A stretch of 16,107 bases of DNA from JALQTD01 sp965657495. Lineage in GTDB: Bacteria > Bacteroidota > Bacteroidia > Flavobacteriales_D > Sanyastnellaceae. The notes below the pieces were generated by a model. It was given only the letters and a program-made list of their open reading frames with translations. It was not told the DNA's origin and searched no databases. Positions within the stretch are counted from its first letter, which is position 1. Each line of letters begins with the position of its first letter. Below, in pieces: positions 13,824 through 16,107 of the stretch. The stretch spans positions 1-16,107 of the forward strand of contig CBFHPD010000046.1 of the NCBI GenBank assembly GCA_965657495.1, read 5' to 3'. Made by a program: the position numbers and the translations under genes.

Positions 13824-15154
13824 GGGTCTATAGCTTGATCTTGATTTTCGCGGCGATTTGGGCCGTTAAATCGCCCGTGAGCGCCCAACCGACGCCCGCG
13901 GCGCCGCAAAGCGAATCCATTTTGCTGCTCGGCGGCATCGCGCACCTTGGAACGGGCGACGTCATCGAGGGGGCGGCCATCGGCCTGCGGGAGGGTAAAA
14001 TCGACTACGTGGGCCGGGAGCGGGATGCAGATCCCGGCCGCTACCGGCGGGTCATCGATGTGAGCGGCCGGCACATTTACCCCGGCTTCATCGCGGCCAA
14101 TTCCACCCTCGGCTTGCAAGAAATCCAAGCCGTGCGGGCCACGCGGGACTATGCGGAAGTGGGCACGTTCAAGCCCCATGTGCGCAGCTTGATCGCCTAC
14201 AACACGGACAGCGAGGTGACGCCGACCGTGCGCACCAACGGCGTGTTGTTGGGCCAACCCACGCCCCAGGGCGGCGTAATCAGCGGTTCGTCGTGCGTGG
14301 TGCAGTTCGATGCGTGGAATTGGGAAGACGCCGCCATCCGAGCGGTCGATGGGGTGCACCTGAATTGGCCGCGTTCCTACCACCGCCACCGCGACCACGG
14401 CATGGTCGATGTCATCCGTTCGAAGTCGTACGACCAGCAGTGCTTGGAGATTGCGCACTTTTTCGAAGAGGCAAAGGCGTATGCAGCCGGACATCCCGAG
14501 CCGGTGGCGGGCGACATCCGCACGCCGCGCGATGTGCGCTTGGAGGCGATGCGTGCGGTTTGGGGGGGACAGGTGAACGTGTACATTCACGTGGAGGATG
14601 CGCGGGGCATCACCGATGCGGTGCATTTCAAGCGGGAGCACGGACTTGACCACGTGGTCATCGTAGGGGGAAGCGAGGCGTATTTGGTGGCGGATTTGTT
14701 GCGTGAAAACGGGGTGCCCGTGCTGTTGAACCGCACCCACGCGCTGCCGCGCTTGCCGGAGGACGATGTGGATTTGGCCTACCGCCTGCCTAAGCTGCTG
14801 GAGGACGAAGGGGTCTTGTATGGGATCCAATGCGCGGGCGGCATGGAGCACATGAATACGCGGAACCTGCCCTTCTATGCGGGCACAGCGGCGGCCTACG
14901 GGCTGACTTACGAGCAAGCGGTTCGCGCCATTTCGCTCAATGTGGCCCAAATCCTGGGCATCGACCGCGCCTTGGGCTCCATCGAAACGGGCAAGACCGC
15001 GACCCTGTTTGTGTCCGACGGCGACGCCCTGGACATGCGTTCAAACCGCGTGTCGCTGGCGTTCATCGAAGGCCGTGAACTCGACCTCGACCAACGCCAG
15101 CGGCAGCTTTACCGGAAGTACCAGGACAAATACGGCGCGCCCATCGTCGATTAA
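13820..15154 (+). CDS. Secreted amidohydrolase-like protein, probably lacking the metal centre
   Basis: This 444-residue protein has a signal peptide (MRVYSLILIFAAIWAVKSPVSAQ) and the amidohydrolase fold with its N-terminal beta-sandwich (ILLLGGIAHLGTGDVIEGAAIGLREGKIDYVG) and C-terminal closing strand (LGSIETGKTATLFVSDGD). At the place of the PGxIDxHxH metal motif it reads YPGFIAANSTLG, so Asn94 and Thr96 replace both histidines. A histidine remains in YIHVEDARG, but the classical metal site is lost. It shares a 4-base ATGA overlap with the upstream tandem amidohydrolase, so the two are made together. It may be a non-catalytic partner, a lectin-like binding subunit or an enzyme with altered chemistry; the sequence does not decide. 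The convergent DUF4139 gene shares its stop codon bases. Confidence 0.85.
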   Translation: MRVYSLILIFAAIWAVKSPVSAQPTPAAPQSESILLLGGIAHLGTGDVIEGAAIGLREGKIDYVGRERDADPGRYRRVIDVSGRHIYPGFIAANSTLGLQEIQAVRATRDYAEVGTFKPHVRSLIAYNTDSEVTPTVRTNGVLLGQPTPQGGVISGSSCVVQFDAWNWEDAAIRAVDGVHLNWPRSYHRHRDHGMVDVIRSKSYDQQCLEIAHFFEEAKAYAAGHPEPVAGDIRTPRDVRLEAMRAVWGGQVNVYIHVEDARGITDAVHFKREHGLDHVVIVGGSEAYLVADLLRENGVPVLLNRTHALPRLPEDDVDLAYRLPKLLEDEGVLYGIQCAGGMEHMNTRNLPFYAGTAAAYGLTYEQAVRAISLNVAQILGIDRALGSIETGKTATLFVSDGDALDMRSNRVSLAFIEGRELDLDQRQRQLYRKYQDKYGAPIVD

Positions 15155-15159
15155 TCGAC
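15146..15159. repeat. 14-bp perfect palindrome encoding the ends of two convergent genes
   Basis: GTCGATTAATCGAC is a perfect palindrome. On the plus strand it reads Val-Asp-stop for the amidohydrolase-like protein, and on the minus strand also Val-Asp-stop for the DUF4139 protein. The two TAA codons share the central bases, a 4-base overlap (15151-15154). Confidence 0.85.
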
Positions 15160-16107
15160 CGACAGCGGGAACTCCTTCGGTGAGCGCACTTCATAGCGGT
15201 ACACCCAATCTTCGGTCTTGCCCGCTCCGATTTCGAGGTCCCAAACGACCAGCCCGGTTTCGTCGTCGATTTCAGCGCCCGACGCCTTGGTCGCGTTGAT
15301 TTCGATTTCCTCGTTGTTTGCGAGGGGCAACTGGTCTTCCACTTCGATGTGGATGGTGGCGCGTTTCCGGTTGGTGATGGTGAACTCGTAGGCGCGGACG
15401 TATTCGTGGCGGCCGCTCAACAGGTTGGTGTTGTTTTCCCGTTCGATTCGCTTGCGCCTGACTTGGATGCCGGGATCGGGGCCGAGTGAGATGGACAGGG
15501 TGTCCTCCACGAAGTTGAGCTGCAGTTGGCTTTCGCCCACGTAGTCGTCTTCGAAGTAGATGTGCATCCGTCCGTCGAGGAGGTCGAGTTCTTCCCAATC
15601 GGTGAAGTGAGCCGTCAGGTAGACTTGGGGGTCGAGTTTGGGGGTGACCTGGTAGAGGTACTCCACTGGAATGGCGTGGTCCTGGATGCGCACGGCATGG
15701 TGTTTGCCGTCGGAGGGGATGTCGTGCCGGGCGCCGATGTCGAAGCGGGTGGAGGTGGGGGAGTGTCCCACTTGGACGGCGGCATAGTTCATGGCGGGCT
15801 CGTCTGAGAAGTCGGCGCGGCGGCTCGCCCGTCCGCCGAACAAGCTTTCCTCGACCATCTCCTCCGCCACCATGACTTGGTCGAGTTGGGCGGGCGCTAA
15901 GGCGACGTTCATGACCGGGTTCGACACGGCCAAGTTTTCCACGCTGTAGCCCGGGGCCGAGTACGAGATGTTCATGGTGTGTTGGGGAACGGCCATGGTG
16001 TAGAAGCCGTTGATGTCGGTGACCGTGGAGACGTTGGTGCCTTGGGCGATGACGCGCGCGCCCACGAGGGGGCTGCCTTGGGCGTCGTAGAGCTGCCCGC
16101 GCACTTG
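15151..16107 (-). CDS. DUF4139 (MuiA-like) protein with carboxypeptidase-regulatory-like domain, partial
   Basis: The C-terminal 318 residues are present; the frame is open at the right window edge, so the N-terminus lies outside. The visible part starts with a carboxypeptidase-regulatory-like beta-sandwich (VRGQLYDAQGSPLVGARVIAQGT...NGFYTM). A variable linker follows, then a DUF4139 domain from about FDIGARHDIPSDGKHHAVRIQDHAIPVEYLY to the end, including EYVRAYEFTITNRKRATIHIEVEDQLPLANNEEIEIN and a closing VWDLEIGAGKTEDWVYRYEVRSPKEF. Proteins of this kind are often annotated as mucoidy inhibitor MuiA; their function is unknown, and they are usually exported, though no signal peptide can be checked here. 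The inserted sandwich domain is known in Bacteroidota members. It converges on the amidohydrolase pair with a 4-base overlap. Confidence 0.87.
   Translation of the reverse strand, partial: QVRGQLYDAQGSPLVGARVIAQGTNVSTVTDINGFYTMAVPQHTMNISYSAPGYSVENLAVSNPVMNVALAPAQLDQVMVAEEMVEESLFGGRASRRADFSDEPAMNYAAVQVGHSPTSTRFDIGARHDIPSDGKHHAVRIQDHAIPVEYLYQVTPKLDPQVYLTAHFTDWEELDLLDGRMHIYFEDDYVGESQLQLNFVEDTLSISLGPDPGIQVRRKRIERENNTNLLSGRHEYVRAYEFTITNRKRATIHIEVEDQLPLANNEEIEINATKASGAEIDDETGLVVWDLEIGAGKTEDWVYRYEVRSPKEFPLSVD

Overview
The window looks like chromosomal DNA from a high-GC member of the Bacteroidota, probably in or near the Flavobacteriales. Four things point there: a SdhA-SdhB pair of the Bacteroidota succinate dehydrogenase type, a TonB-dependent receptor with an N-terminal carboxypeptidase-like domain, a DUF4139 protein, and promoter elements matching the Bacteroidota pattern TTG-N17-23-TAnnTTTG. 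Genes are tightly packed; no stretch over 300 bases lacks a gene. No insertion sequence, CRISPR array or rRNA was seen.

Layout. 1-1037 (+): the 3' end of sdhA and complete sdhB. 1043-1196: a tRNA-Pro(CGG) with its own promoter and a strong terminator. 1266-3951 (+): a secreted heavy-metal-associated (HMA) domain protein whose end overlaps a TonB-dependent receptor gene, probably a metal-handling pair. 3940-9092 (-): a three-gene DNA-damage-tolerance operon in the order dinB (Y-family polymerase), an SRAP protein (YedK/HMCES family) and dnaE2 (error-prone C-family polymerase). 9093-9253: a divergent promoter region. 9254-10033 (+): a LexA-like XRE-S24 repressor with an apparently complete self-cleavage apparatus. 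10039-10683 (-): an Nfu-type iron-sulfur carrier. 10737-15154 (+): two translationally coupled secreted amidohydrolase-family genes, one a tandem two-domain protein. 15151-16107 (-): the C-terminal part of a DUF4139 protein, cut by the window end.

The most interesting region is 3940-10033. I read it as a self-contained SOS-like mutagenesis module: a self-cleaving repressor faces an operon of two translesion polymerases and an abasic-site-crosslinking protein. All three operon products carry a QxxLF peptide matching the beta-sliding-clamp binding motif: DinB QMDLF, SRAP QGTLF at its extreme C-terminus, and DnaE2 QPQLF. The intergenic region holds two sites of form TTTGC-N11-GCA, sharing the exact 8-mer TTTGCTAA, one over each of the two predicted divergent promoters. 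They are good candidates for the repressor's operators. The association of SRAP genes with SOS polymerases is known. The clamp peptide on SRAP and the operator sequence are, as far as I can tell, worth testing as new observations.
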